Position numbers and translations under genes: made by a program
Shown: in pieces, positions 8,176 through 15,583 of the stretch
Numbering within the stretch: position 1 is the first letter of the stretch
Layout: each line of letters opens with the position of its first letter
From: a virus
Strand: one strand, 5' to 3'
Length of the DNA stretch: 40,003 nucleotides
Virus record (IMG/VR): IMGVR_UViG_3300027872_000014
Span: 1-40,003 of that record
The notes under the pieces: generated by a model
Told to the model about the DNA's origin: nothing
What the model saw: only the letters and a program-made list of their open reading frames with translations
Databases searched by the model: none

Positions 8176-9102
8176 TTACGGCAGGTTCGCGACGGCGTTA
8201 GTGACGATCACTCCCGCGGCCTCGTGTCGTGCGATGAGCGTGAGCTCGCCGACGATGAAGCTACGGTCGCGGTCCCCGTCGAGGCCGAGGCGCTCGGTTC
8301 TGAAGGACCGGAGCGAGCCGATCTTCCAGAAGCTGGGATCCAGCACCGCGAACGAGTTGCCGGACAGCGTGTTGCTGGCGGACTCGAGCTGGTACCGGCT
8401 CTTGAAGAGACCCAGGAGGCCCTGTTCGGACTCGTAAACCTCGATGATGTCCACCTGCTTCTTGTCGTTCGCCGAGAGGAACCGTTGCGTGTTGGTGGTG
8501 TACCCGTTTAGGGTACGCTTCAACCGCATGTTGAGGTAGGCCTCGCGGAGATTGACAGGAGTGGAGAACGACTGGACGAGGTAGTCGTTGAACTGGCGTT
8601 CGGTGAGAGTGGTCCCTGAACTATCGGTGTTATAGGTCGTGGCGATGTTCAGGACACCGGCCATGTTCGGAGCGACATCGGTGTTACCGGTGACGGCCGA
8701 ACCACGGTGAAGGGCAAGCTCGACGTCGTTCTTGATCTCCTTCGTGCGCTTGATCTCCTGGTAGCTCATCTGCGAGCTGAGACCGGCATGGCGGACAGCC
8801 TGTTGCCGGCGGGAGACCCAGAAGTGCTTCTGGAAGTTCTGAACGATCGACGCCGTGCGGGTGGGAACCCCGAGAGCCTGATCGGTCGCGGCTGCACCTT
8901 CGAGGAAGGCATTCGCTGCGGCAGCCGTGAGCGTGTCAGTCTGGTACTCGACGTATCCCGCATTCACACCGACCTGCCCGAGGTTGTTCATCAGGGGCGT
9001 GTCGGTGGGCGAGATATTCTCGATGAAATCGAGTAGATCCTCTCGAATACTCCCACCTACCGGCGCGGTTGCCGGAAATTCATCATAGGTGAGAAGAGGC
9101 AA
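8176..9102 (-). CDS. Major capsid protein, DUF5309/SU10 type (HK97 fold)
   Basis: 308 aa. The N-terminus (IREDLLDFIENISPTDTPLM) with the following NAGYVEYQTDTL and FQKHFWVSRRQQAVRHAG matches the SU10-type major capsid family (DUF5309), an HK97-fold shell protein. Length fits the family. Start is TTG at 9102, with AGGAGA seven nt upstream and no ATG nearby. A scaffold-like gene lies immediately upstream and a terminator immediately downstream, the normal arrangement for a capsid gene. No delta-domain or protease precursor region is evident, in keeping with a separate scaffold. Confidence 0.88.
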   Translation of the reverse strand: MPLLTYDEFPATAPVGGSIREDLLDFIENISPTDTPLMNNLGQVGVNAGYVEYQTDTLTAAAANAFLEGAAATDQALGVPTRTASIVQNFQKHFWVSRRQQAVRHAGLSSQMSYQEIKRTKEIKNDVELALHRGSAVTGNTDVAPNMAGVLNIATTYNTDSSGTTLTERQFNDYLVQSFSTPVNLREAYLNMRLKRTLNGYTTNTQRFLSANDKKQVDIIEVYESEQGLLGLFKSRYQLESASNTLSGNSFAVLDPSFWKIGSLRSFRTERLGLDGDRDRSFIVGELTLIARHEAAGVIVTNAVANLP

Positions 9103-9129
9103 GGTAGAATCTCCTGTTGTGGGGAGTCG

Positions 9130-10158
9130 TTAGACGACCTGGCCGGGCATTGCTTGCAGGGCGAGGATCTGCTTCTGGAGCTCACGTGCTCTCACAAAAT
9201 CCATATCGTCCTGAGAAGCCTTTGCCCTATCCAGGGCGGCTTGGTACTGTTGGACAAGGCCTTGGGCGTTGGGGGTACCCTGGGGTACCGTGGCGCCTGG
9301 GCCAGACAGGGCTTGCTTGCGCGCATCTGTCGACAAGCCGGACTCGACAGTCTGAGGAAGGATTCCGCCGTCCGTGAGTCCACGTGCCATGAGGGCGGCT
9401 TTCATCGGGCCTCGGGGGTCCGCGCGAAGGTGCGGGTCCGATTCCAAAATCTGTTCCGCGGCTTGGCGTAGCGTGGGATTCCCATAGACATCAGGAAATT
9501 CCAACTCAGCCGAGGCCCGAGACGCGATCTGCGCTTGCTGCGTTTGAAACGCTGCGGAGAGTGCCTGCGTCTGTTGGCTGAACAGGTTTTGAACCTCGCT
9601 CCGCGAAATCAAATCGCCTGCGGAAGCGGGCTCAGCCTGGCCAACCGGGCCATACGGTTCTGCAGCTTGATACTGCGGGGTGTAGTTCTGTGCGGGAGCA
9701 GTGGTAGCGGGGCGCTGTAGACCGGCGACCTGCGTCTGCAGCTCGGAGATCTGGCGCTCGTACTCACCGTTGCGCTCTTCGGCAGCCATGCGTTGGCCGA
9801 AGAGGCGGTTGATTCTCTTCTGGACGCGCTCGGAGTCGCCCGCTACAACCGGGGCCTCCGTGGAGCCAGCGGGGAGTGCGGGGGTGGTGACGCCGACGCC
9901 CGGGACCATCTGGGGTTGGGCGACCGGCATGGGGATGGGTGCGGGCGAGACGCCGGGCAGAGACGTCTGTACGGTCGGGCCCGGGGCAGCCGTGGTGGCG
10001 CCAGCGGGGGCGATGTCCTGGCCGGCCTGGAGTCGGGCGGCCTGCTCGGGCGTGATCAGCTTCTTCATGGGATCACGCTCCCTCTTCAGGATGGGCGCGT
10101 CGTCGAGTACCAGGAATTGGCGCTCGTTTCTCAGTTCGGGGCTTTCGAATTCGGGCAT
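9130..10158 (-). CDS. Scaffolding-like protein
   Basis: 342 aa, Ala/Gln/Pro-rich. ATG at 10158 has CGGAGA five nt upstream; an internal ATG at 10068 (MKKLITPEQAARLQ) is a weaker alternative. Residues about 35-95 are a disordered Pro/Ala region. Residues about 120-140 form a coiled coil (RNGEYERQISELQTQVAGLQ) and the C-terminus is helical (VQQYQAALDRAKASQDDMDFVRARELQKQ). This composition, its length and its place directly before the capsid gene are those of assembly scaffolds that are removed from the prohead. Scaffolds diverge fast, so the call rests on context. Confidence 0.7.
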   Translation of the reverse strand: MPEFESPELRNERQFLVLDDAPILKRERDPMKKLITPEQAARLQAGQDIAPAGATTAAPGPTVQTSLPGVSPAPIPMPVAQPQMVPGVGVTTPALPAGSTEAPVVAGDSERVQKRINRLFGQRMAAEERNGEYERQISELQTQVAGLQRPATTAPAQNYTPQYQAAEPYGPVGQAEPASAGDLISRSEVQNLFSQQTQALSAAFQTQQAQIASRASAELEFPDVYGNPTLRQAAEQILESDPHLRADPRGPMKAALMARGLTDGGILPQTVESGLSTDARKQALSGPGATVPQGTPNAQGLVQQYQAALDRAKASQDDMDFVRARELQKQILALQAMPGQVV

Positions 10159-10303
10159 TGAGTTCTCCGGAATTGTACTCGGTGAGCCCGCACCTTAGGC
10201 AGGTGCGAACGTGGGACAAGGTGGGCCGCGTGAGCAGCACAAAGTAATGGCCGCGGATCCGGCAGAAGGTTCGTTTAATAAACGATGTCCTCCGGATCTG
10301 CAT
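10073..10303 (-). CDS. Small zinc-ribbon protein (DUF1660-like pattern)
   Basis: About 68-76 aa, start uncertain. The frame contains FCRIRGHYF, then RTCLRCGLTEYN: a Cys/GH...CxxCG zinc ribbon that recurs in small phage proteins of the DUF1660 type. Possible starts are ATG at 10303, inside the previous gene, or a non-standard ATT at 10279 nine nt after a strong GGAGG. The C-terminal part (Arg/Pro-rich) overlaps the scaffold gene by 86 nt in another frame. The conserved Cys spacing makes the core credible; both ends are uncertain. Confidence 0.5.
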   Translation of the reverse strand: MQIRRTSFIKRTFCRIRGHYFVLLTRPTLSHVRTCLRCGLTEYNSGELNARIRKPRTEKRAPIPGTRRRAHPEEGA

Positions 10304-10607
10304 CACCCGAGTCATCGGAGAGCTCATTTTCGTACTCTGCCTTCGCTGGGTCAAACTCTAAGGCCGCCGAGATCATATTGGAGATATCCACGACGGTCTT
10401 GAGCTGGCCAGAGCAAAAGGCGCGGGCCTCAGAACTGGCGCTGACGTCAAGAATGCGCTCCGTCAACTGTATGCGGCAATTGCTCAGGCACATCTCGAGG
10501 GCCTGGTGGGGCCGTGTGTCCTTGAACTCCTTCCACACGTTAGACAGAAGAAGGTCTGCTTCCTTGGGATCGGAGATCCCTTGTAGCTGCTTCGCAAGAT
10601 CGTTCAT
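10275..10607 (-). CDS. Hypothetical protein with acidic C-terminus
   Basis: 110 aa. Helical body (LAKQLQGISDPKEADLLLSNVWKEF; LKTVVDISNMISAALEF) with a strongly acidic tail (ELSDDSGDADPEDIVY). Lies between the portal-side acidic gene and the scaffold. No family recognised. The acidic tail is shared in style with the next gene upstream, which may hint at a common partner, but nothing more can be said. Confidence 0.6.
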   Translation of the reverse strand: MNDLAKQLQGISDPKEADLLLSNVWKEFKDTRPHQALEMCLSNCRIQLTERILDVSASSEARAFCSGQLKTVVDISNMISAALEFDPAKAEYENELSDDSGDADPEDIVY

Positions 10608-10621
10608 GTTGCTCCGTGTCC

Positions 10622-10996
10622 TTAGTAGTCGTAGTCTTCGTCGTCTTCGTCGTCGTACTCGTCGTCTTCCACGTCGTCAGGAAGCGGTAAGTGAATGCCG
10701 ATGGTTTTGAGAGCATCCCGGTATTTCTTCGGGATAGAAGCCGCTACTGCTTGCGCCTGGAGGCCTTTCGTGTATTGCTCTGCTGCCTCAAGCCGCTTCT
10801 CGAAGTAGTAGCAGGTACGCTGCTCATTAAAAGGAAGCTTGTAATACGGTACCCCGAGAAGTTCGGGCGGTGAGTCCGAACACGTAGTGCCCGGGTGGGG
10901 GCCCACCCATAGTGGGCGGAGGTCGCCCTTTGCTGCTGTTGCACCTTTACTATAGTTCTCTGCGGCTTCGGGGATCAGGCCAAACCATCGTGACAC
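10622..10996 (-). CDS. Hypothetical protein with Asp/Glu/Tyr-rich tail
   Basis: 124 aa. Central segment PPELLGVPYYKLPFNEQRTCYYFEKRLEAAEQYTKGLQ, then a very acidic tail of Asp, Glu and Tyr in the last 19 residues. It follows the portal gene by 62 nt. The tail is written in simple GAC/GAA/GAT repeats (10,622-10,675), so it could vary in length between relatives. No family recognised; a virion-associated role is inferred from position. Confidence 0.6.
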   Translation of the reverse strand: MSRWFGLIPEAAENYSKGATAAKGDLRPLWVGPHPGTTCSDSPPELLGVPYYKLPFNEQRTCYYFEKRLEAAEQYTKGLQAQAVAASIPKKYRDALKTIGIHLPLPDDVEDDEYDDEDDEDYDY

Positions 10997-11058
10997 GTTA
11001 CTGCTCCTTGAAACTATGGGGACGGACGGCCCGTCTGGGCCGCGTTCAGTTTTCGAGG

Positions 11059-13107
11059 TTATCCGAGGCGTTGCGTGTTCCGCGGAATGAATTCCGCCTC
11101 CTGACGCTTGGCCTGCTCCTCAGGGACGGAGTTGATACCGCCGGTGAGGGCGGCCTGGACTTCGGGGTTGTTCGTGAGCTCCTGAGCGGCTTGGCGGAGG
11201 GTCACCTGCTCCTGGGCTTTGCTGGGGTCGTTGAGGATTCGCTTGGCCCAGCGGTAGGTGAGGAGGTTGAGGTGCCACCGACGGAGCTCGAATGGGTTCA
11301 CGAGGCCGGACTCGTCGTTGAGGTAGAGCTGCAGGGCCTCGCGGGCGTGCGACAGCTCCAGGGCGCGGTTCGTGTTGGCGATGGTGCCGGTCGGGATCAG
11401 GTTGAACCCCTTAGCGATGTCGGCTTTCTTGATCAGCTTGCCGATGGGAAGGGCGTTCTCGGGGCCGAGCACCTTGACGAAGACCTCCTCCGGTCCGAGA
11501 TCGAGCCAGAGCATCCAGATCATCTCGTGGACTTCGCGCATGGTCAGCTGGAAGAGGATGGCGTCGAGGTTGGAGGTAGAGGCAGCCGTCTGCTGGGCGG
11601 CCTGGACCTCGGTGGCAGTACGGGCGCCGCCGGCCGCGCCAGAGAGCGTCGGGTCGATAGTGCCGATGTACTGCTCGCCGATGTTGCGGAGGAGGTTCTC
11701 CTCATTGACCTGCTCGGGCCATGGGCCCCGGTCGTGGACCAGCGGGTCGAGGCGCGAGCCCGAGGGCAGCTGCATGACAGTGCCCGGGATGACCCGAAAA
11801 TTTCGAGCGCGGAAGCCGGCGAGGACCTGAGTCTGGTAGCTCGGCGCATTTCGCAGGGTCATTCCGTCAATGCGGGCGTTGTGCTGGGCATTGATCTCGC
11901 GCTGTAGACCTTCGAGCATCTGCGAGATACCGCGGGGGCTGTGCCACCGGCGGTTGGTCTTCTCAAAGTCGAACTTGGCGAGGGGCCACCGGTGAAATGG
12001 CATGAGGTAGGGCTTCGACCCAAGGCGTTTCAGGCTGGTTGGGTGGACCCAGGTCTCGACGCGGTCGGCGAGGCCGTCCTTGTCGAAGTCGTGCCAGTGG
12101 TAGATCTGCCAGACGAGGACGTTGTCGACGTTCTCGATGCCCCAGATTCGTTCGCGGTCGTTCTGCAGCGTGGTCTCTTGCTCCATGCTACCTTGACCGC
12201 TGGTGCCCGTGCCGGTGGTGCCGGCGTTGCGGACATCTTCTTGGCGCCCGATGTCTTCACGAATCTTGGCGGCCGAACCCTTCTCGAAGAAACCGTCACG
12301 CTCGAGGGTCTCGAGCTGTCGGACAGTCATGATGTGCTGGATAATCACCCACTCGGCGTCGGCGATGTCCGTGCAGCGGATCGGCATGATCACCTGCATC
12401 GGGTCGCGTTCCCAGAGGGAGGGCCGGTCGCGGACGACCTTCTTGAAGGCGAGCTTGACCCACTCGGCTCCGGCCTGGATGGCGGCTACCGCGCGTTGCA
12501 GGCGGTTCTGGACGCGCGAATCTGTGATCTTGATGTCGTACTGCTGAACGAGCGTCTGGGCGATAGCCTCCGGATCCTGCGGAAGGCCCTGCGGGAAGAG
12601 GCTGGCGACCGAAACAGTCCGGCACTCGAGCTCGGTGCGGAAGTCCCAGCCGACCTGAGCGAAGCAGTAGCCCCGGTGCTCCATGCAATCGACTGCATAG
12701 GCCATGGGCTCGATCGCGTTCATGTGGATCTTGAAGAGCCAGTTGTAGACCTCTTCGGCTTGGCGCTCGGCCTCGATGGCCTCGGTCGTCTCTCCCTGGA
12801 ACTCGACGATGGGGTCTGGCTCCACGAGGAGGCGCATGAGGAGGGGCTTGTGCTTCCGGATCGTGGCATCGATGAAGGGGATGCCGAGGTTGGAGGCGCC
12901 CTTCCAGGGGAACTCCTTGATCTTCGGCCGGATTGCGAACCGAAGCTTCGTCAGCGCCTTCTGCCGCTCGACCCAGCCGGCTCGATCGGCGTCAGCGCGG
13001 AGCCCGTCTTGGACCAGCTTCGTGATGACCGCCTGCTCGGCGTCGGGCGAGCCGAAATCTATTCCGCCGGTGACGGCGAGGGCGAGGGGGTTGGATCGGT
13101 CAGGCAT
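11059..13107 (-). CDS. Portal protein
   Basis: 682 aa, a usual size for portals of short-tailed phages. Residues about 60-80 carry the portal hallmark EFPWKGASNLGIPFIDATIRKHKPLL, followed by a helical wing (AEEVYNWLFKIHMNAIEPMAYAVDCMEHRGYCFAQVGWD). The central part includes KLIKKADIAKGFNLIPTGT and the C-terminal third is helical and Gln-rich (EQVTLRQAAQELTNNPEVQAALTGG), typical of crown/barrel regions. The portal ring is the DNA entry vertex to which TerL docks. It lies between the terminase and scaffold/capsid genes. Confidence 0.85.
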   Translation of the reverse strand: MPDRSNPLALAVTGGIDFGSPDAEQAVITKLVQDGLRADADRAGWVERQKALTKLRFAIRPKIKEFPWKGASNLGIPFIDATIRKHKPLLMRLLVEPDPIVEFQGETTEAIEAERQAEEVYNWLFKIHMNAIEPMAYAVDCMEHRGYCFAQVGWDFRTELECRTVSVASLFPQGLPQDPEAIAQTLVQQYDIKITDSRVQNRLQRAVAAIQAGAEWVKLAFKKVVRDRPSLWERDPMQVIMPIRCTDIADAEWVIIQHIMTVRQLETLERDGFFEKGSAAKIREDIGRQEDVRNAGTTGTGTSGQGSMEQETTLQNDRERIWGIENVDNVLVWQIYHWHDFDKDGLADRVETWVHPTSLKRLGSKPYLMPFHRWPLAKFDFEKTNRRWHSPRGISQMLEGLQREINAQHNARIDGMTLRNAPSYQTQVLAGFRARNFRVIPGTVMQLPSGSRLDPLVHDRGPWPEQVNEENLLRNIGEQYIGTIDPTLSGAAGGARTATEVQAAQQTAASTSNLDAILFQLTMREVHEMIWMLWLDLGPEEVFVKVLGPENALPIGKLIKKADIAKGFNLIPTGTIANTNRALELSHAREALQLYLNDESGLVNPFELRRWHLNLLTYRWAKRILNDPSKAQEQVTLRQAAQELTNNPEVQAALTGGINSVPEEQAKRQEAEFIPRNTQRLG

Positions 13108-13211
13108 TCTGTGTCTTCAGGTTCAGGGCCAGCAAAGATGGCGTCCCATTCCTCTTGCGGCATGTCGTGTAAGCCGACTGCCACCGAAAAGCTCTTATTC
13201 AGGTATTTCAT
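13059..13211 (-). CDS. Possible small acidic protein between glycosyltransferase and portal
   Basis: 50 aa frame starting ATG at 13211 with GGAG eight nt upstream. It begins 17 nt before the glycosyltransferase stop and ends 49 nt inside the portal gene. Residues include HDMPQEEWDAIFAGPEPEDTE and a Pro/Ser tail. It fills an otherwise empty 87-nt gap. The ribosome site and compact overlap support it; the short length and low-complexity tail leave real doubt. Confidence 0.4.
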   Translation of the reverse strand: MKYLNKSFSVAVGLHDMPQEEWDAIFAGPEPEDTECLTDPTPSPSPSPAE

Positions 13212-13956
13212 GCCTGGCACTCCAGAGGTCGATCCAGTCTTCAGAGAGGTCGAGACTCCTGAGGTCTGGGGGTTCGACCAAGCTGGAGACCCAGGCGTCG
13301 TGTGGATCGCGGCCGGCCCTGAGGTAGGCGTTGTAGAGGCGGACGCGCTCGGGCTCGTCGTAGGAGCCGTAGTCCAGTAGGGGGGTGGTAAGATCGCCCA
13401 CGCGGCGGGTCATGATGGCTTCGTCGTGGAGTGGCATCGGGACCTGCAGCGAGCGGTCGAGGGGCCACCGGGCGCCAGGCTGGTGGCGCCAGATAACGGG
13501 GCCGTAGTGCTTGCGGTTCTCGTTGTACTGCCGGGGGTCGTCCCAGAGGAAGAGCGACTTGGCGTACCAGAGGTCAACCGTCGTGCTGGTCAGGGCCTCT
13601 GGGAGCTCCTTGTCGATCATGGGCGGCGCGAACCAGGCGTCGTCGTCGGCGACATACACCCAGTCGGGATCGCAGTGCTCGAGTCGCTTCAGGTTGTAGT
13701 TGTTGGATTCCATGAAGCGGTAGCCGCGGGCGCTGACGATCGGGAAGGGGCAGTAGGCCAGGCCGTAAAGGCGGTCCCGATACTTCTTGAGCACCCCCTC
13801 GACGAGGAAGTGCGGTCGGTCGACGAGGACCTGGATCTTCACCTCGAGGCCGGGCAGTTCGTTGTAGCGCAGGAGTTCTTGGAGCGCGATGTCCAGCTGC
13901 TCGTGGCGGTGGTGCGCCCGGAGCAGCACGCCGAGCTTAATACACATCGCTTCCAA
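13195..13956 (-). CDS. GT-A fold glycosyltransferase-like protein
   Basis: 253 aa. It opens with a nucleotide-binding type strand (IKLGVLLRAHHRHEQLDIALQELL) and reaches DDD at residues 104-106 (WVYVADDDAWF), the metal-binding DXD motif of GT-A glycosyltransferases. The C-terminal part carries MPLHDEAIMTRRV, a possible acceptor-side acidic residue. It overlaps the end of the acetyltransferase gene by 20 nt, indicating co-translation of two sugar- or protein-modifying enzymes beside the portal gene. The overall family is likely; donor and acceptor are unknown. Confidence 0.7.
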   Translation of the reverse strand: MEAMCIKLGVLLRAHHRHEQLDIALQELLRYNELPGLEVKIQVLVDRPHFLVEGVLKKYRDRLYGLAYCPFPIVSARGYRFMESNNYNLKRLEHCDPDWVYVADDDAWFAPPMIDKELPEALTSTTVDLWYAKSLFLWDDPRQYNENRKHYGPVIWRHQPGARWPLDRSLQVPMPLHDEAIMTRRVGDLTTPLLDYGSYDEPERVRLYNAYLRAGRDPHDAWVSSLVEPPDLRSLDLSEDWIDLWSARHEIPE

Positions 13957-14533
13957 ACTTGTGCGGGTTGTCTACAACGGAACCTTCGCCGGGCCAGAGT
14001 GCTTCGTCGGGGGCGAGTTCGGACTTGAGACGAGTTGTGTCGAAGCGGGAGCTGTACAGGCGGTGCAATGTGCGCTGATAGTCTTCGGCCTCGTCGGGGG
14101 GGCACTCTTCAAAGTTAGCGTCTAAGAAAAACCGGTGAACGTCGCTGTTGACAGTTGTAGACCAGGACCAGAGGGTTGAATATGACCGTATAGCACACCA
14201 CTTCGCCGCTTCATGCATCAGGGCGCGGGCAATGCCTAACCCCCGCCAGGTCGGGTCGACGGCTAACCAGTGTCCTTGAGGCTTCCCCTCTTCAACCTTG
14301 AGAGAGAGGTGCCCGTGGATGCGGCCAGTGGTATACGCCCGGGCGATCCAGGTCGCCGAAATGTGTGGGTTCGAGAAGATCTCCTTTAGACAGTCGGGCG
14401 TCCAGCCGCGTTCGGGGTAGACCCTACGGAAGAGTTCTACGAGCCCTTCCGGCTTTGCGAGGATTCCGAGGTAAATCTTCCAGTTCGACTTCAGGATGTC
14501 CGCCGGCTTCGCCTTGTACAGGGCTTTCGACAT
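13937..14533 (-). CDS. GNAT-family N-acetyltransferase
   Basis: 198 aa. The acetyl-CoA binding loop is visible at residues 97-102 (RGLGIA, fitting Q/R-x-x-G-x-G/A) within LAVDPTWRGLGIARALMHEAAKW. The later strand/helix TLWSWSTTVNSDVHRFFLDANFEE is also GNAT-like. GNAT enzymes acetylate amines on proteins, sugars or antibiotics. It lies directly before a glycosyltransferase gene, so acetylation of an amino sugar is one plausible job, especially given the DegT aminotransferase elsewhere in the window. No strong ribosome site is visible; its start lies inside the preceding gene and it may rely on coupling. Confidence 0.78.
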   Translation of the reverse strand: MSKALYKAKPADILKSNWKIYLGILAKPEGLVELFRRVYPERGWTPDCLKEIFSNPHISATWIARAYTTGRIHGHLSLKVEEGKPQGHWLAVDPTWRGLGIARALMHEAAKWCAIRSYSTLWSWSTTVNSDVHRFFLDANFEECPPDEAEDYQRTLHRLYSSRFDTTRLKSELAPDEALWPGEGSVVDNPHKFGSDVY

Positions 14534-14813
14534 ATTCTGCTAATCCGTCCGGGGTGTGGATGAGATCTTCTACGGGACAGTTGAGCACGGAGAACACCGT
14601 GGAGCACTTGAGACAAGTGCAGTCGGTCCACCGCGGGTAGCGGTTGACGCTCATGATGTTCTCGTCGTTGTTCTCGCAGCTTGGGCAGACAGCGTGCTCG
14701 AACTTTGACTTCTTGGTTTGGAAGACGTGGTAGCGCGGCGCGGTCGGTAGCCCCGGCGGCGGCGTCGGGCTGTCGTCGGACTCCTTGAACTCGCTGTAGG
14801 TTACGAGGGGCAT
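14424..14813 (-). CDS. Zinc-ribbon protein
   Basis: 129 aa. A zinc ribbon is clear: CPSC followed after about 20 residues by CLKC, in HAVCPSCENNDENIM and DCTCLKCSTVF. The N-terminus (MPLVTYSEF) is oddly similar to that of the capsid protein (MPLLTYDEF), probably chance. The last about 36 residues overlap the GNAT gene in another frame and look like an overrun rather than folded sequence. No known family; small zinc ribbons are common in phages, with no defined function. Confidence 0.6.
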   Translation of the reverse strand: MPLVTYSEFKESDDSPTPPPGLPTAPRYHVFQTKKSKFEHAVCPSCENNDENIMSVNRYPRWTDCTCLKCSTVFSVLNCPVEDLIHTPDGLAEYVESPVQGEAGGHPEVELEDLPRNPRKAGRARRTLP

Positions 14814-14816
14814 CGG

Positions 14817-14993
14817 TTATTTGCCGTCCGTTGTGGTGGGGGTTAGTACCGGAGGAAGAGGCTGCGGACACAATGGTTGTGGAGTGTGGGGGAGAATCCG
14901 CGCCTTTGGCGGGCAGTATGGACACTGAAATCGAAACGGAGCATGGCAGCGATTGCACCCCGGGCAGGTCCAGCCCGGATTGATATTTATCAT
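14817..14993 (-). CDS. Small zinc-ribbon protein
   Basis: 58 aa from ATG at 14993, with AAGGGG upstream. WTCPGCNRCHAPFRFQCPYCPP gives two Cys pairs suited to zinc binding, followed by a Pro-rich tail. A longer open frame upstream to 15191 exists but is Ser/Thr low-complexity and overlaps two better supported mini-genes, so it was not used. Part of a run of four very short genes between TerL and the GNAT gene. Confidence 0.65.
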   Translation of the reverse strand: MININPGWTCPGCNRCHAPFRFQCPYCPPKARILPHTPQPLCPQPLPPVLTPTTTDGK

Positions 14994-14994
14994 G

Positions 14995-15063
14995 CTACCC
15001 CTTCTTTTTCTTGGGCTTCTTGCGCTTGGGGCGCTTGCGCTCGCCCGGCAGGTGCTTGGGCAT
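14995..15063 (-). CDS. 22-residue highly basic mini-protein
   Basis: ATG at 15063 is preceded by an excellent ribosome site (GAGGAG, six nt spacing) that lies across the previous stop. The frame encodes 22 residues, of which 13 are Lys or Arg, beginning MPKHLPGERKRP, and stops at 14995, one base before the next ATG. Tight spacing on both sides and the strong ribosome site argue for translation. Such a peptide could bind nucleic acid or polyanions such as the acidic tails of nearby proteins. No family is recognised. Confidence 0.6.
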   Translation of the reverse strand: MPKHLPGERKRPKRKKPKKKKG

Positions 15064-15066
15064 GAA

Positions 15067-15246
15067 CTACTCCTCGAAAGTGTCCGCGATTTGACTGAAC
15101 TTGTCCCCGTAGTAGTAATGAGTGGTACCGTTAGGAACCACAGACAAGTCGTCGAAGTCGAAATGTACGCCATGCTTTTTACACAGCGCACGCAGATCTT
15201 TCATGAATTGTGGGCGAGTGAAGTCGCGCGACTTAGGGTCCGCCAT
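15067..15246 (-). CDS. Small hypothetical protein
   Basis: 59 aa, ATG at 15246, beginning 14 nt before the end of the lipoprotein gene. Sequence features: basic helix (FMKDLRALCKKHGVHFDFDDL), then PNGTTHYYYGDKFSQIADTFEE. Codon use is natural and the stop lies four nt before the next gene's ATG, with that gene's ribosome site embedded in its last codons (GAGGAGTAG). It is too short for common ORF cut-offs. No family recognised. Confidence 0.6.
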   Translation of the reverse strand: MADPKSRDFTRPQFMKDLRALCKKHGVHFDFDDLSVVPNGTTHYYYGDKFSQIADTFEE

Positions 15247-15583
15247 TGAGGACCTTCTTGGCCTTGTTCACTGTCACCGCGCCGACAACGCCGCCGACCT
15301 TGCGGACGACCTTGCCGCCGCCGAGGATCACGGCGAGGCCGGTGACGAGCTCGAGCCAGGCGACGGGGTTGAAGGGATTGGAGAAGAGCGTCAGCCCGGA
15401 CGCGACGTCCCCCGCAGGAGTCTTGGAGCTGTTCAGTGGCGGCTGGATGCCGGGAATGTTGGGGTCAACGTCGATCTGGCTATATGGTGTAGCGGCCCGG
15501 CCGAGGGCGCCCTGAGTGGCAGCGCAGCCGCTAAAATTCGCCGTACCCGTGAAGGCCAGGCATAGAACTAAAACTCGAATCAT
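15233..15583 (-). CDS. Predicted lipoprotein with hydrophobic C-terminal half
   Basis: 116 aa. The N-terminus MIRVLVLCLAFTGTANFSGC looks like a signal peptide ending in a lipobox (FSGC, Cys at residue 20), which would anchor the mature protein to the outer leaflet or outer membrane. A second hydrophobic stretch lies at about residues 72-105 (WLELVTGLAVILGGG ... VVGAVTV). Phage lipoproteins include outer spanins and superinfection-exclusion proteins. The length is in range for an o-spanin, but no paired inner spanin or endolysin is recognised nearby. The start lies 53 nt inside TerL. Lipoprotein call is from sequence; function is open. Confidence 0.6.
   Translation of the reverse strand: MIRVLVLCLAFTGTANFSGCAATQGALGRAATPYSQIDVDPNIPGIQPPLNSSKTPAGDVASGLTLFSNPFNPVAWLELVTGLAVILGGGKVVRKVGGVVGAVTVNKAKKVLNGGP

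Noticed and set aside
14491-14958. 155-residue minus-strand frame
   Set aside because: Ser/Ala/Arg low-complexity sequence overlapping two genes that have clear zinc ribbons; judged a shadow.
15064-15191. N-terminal extension of the 58-residue zinc-ribbon gene
   Set aside because: The extension is Ser/Thr-rich and runs over the 22- and 59-residue genes, which have better ribosome sites; start placed at 14993 instead.
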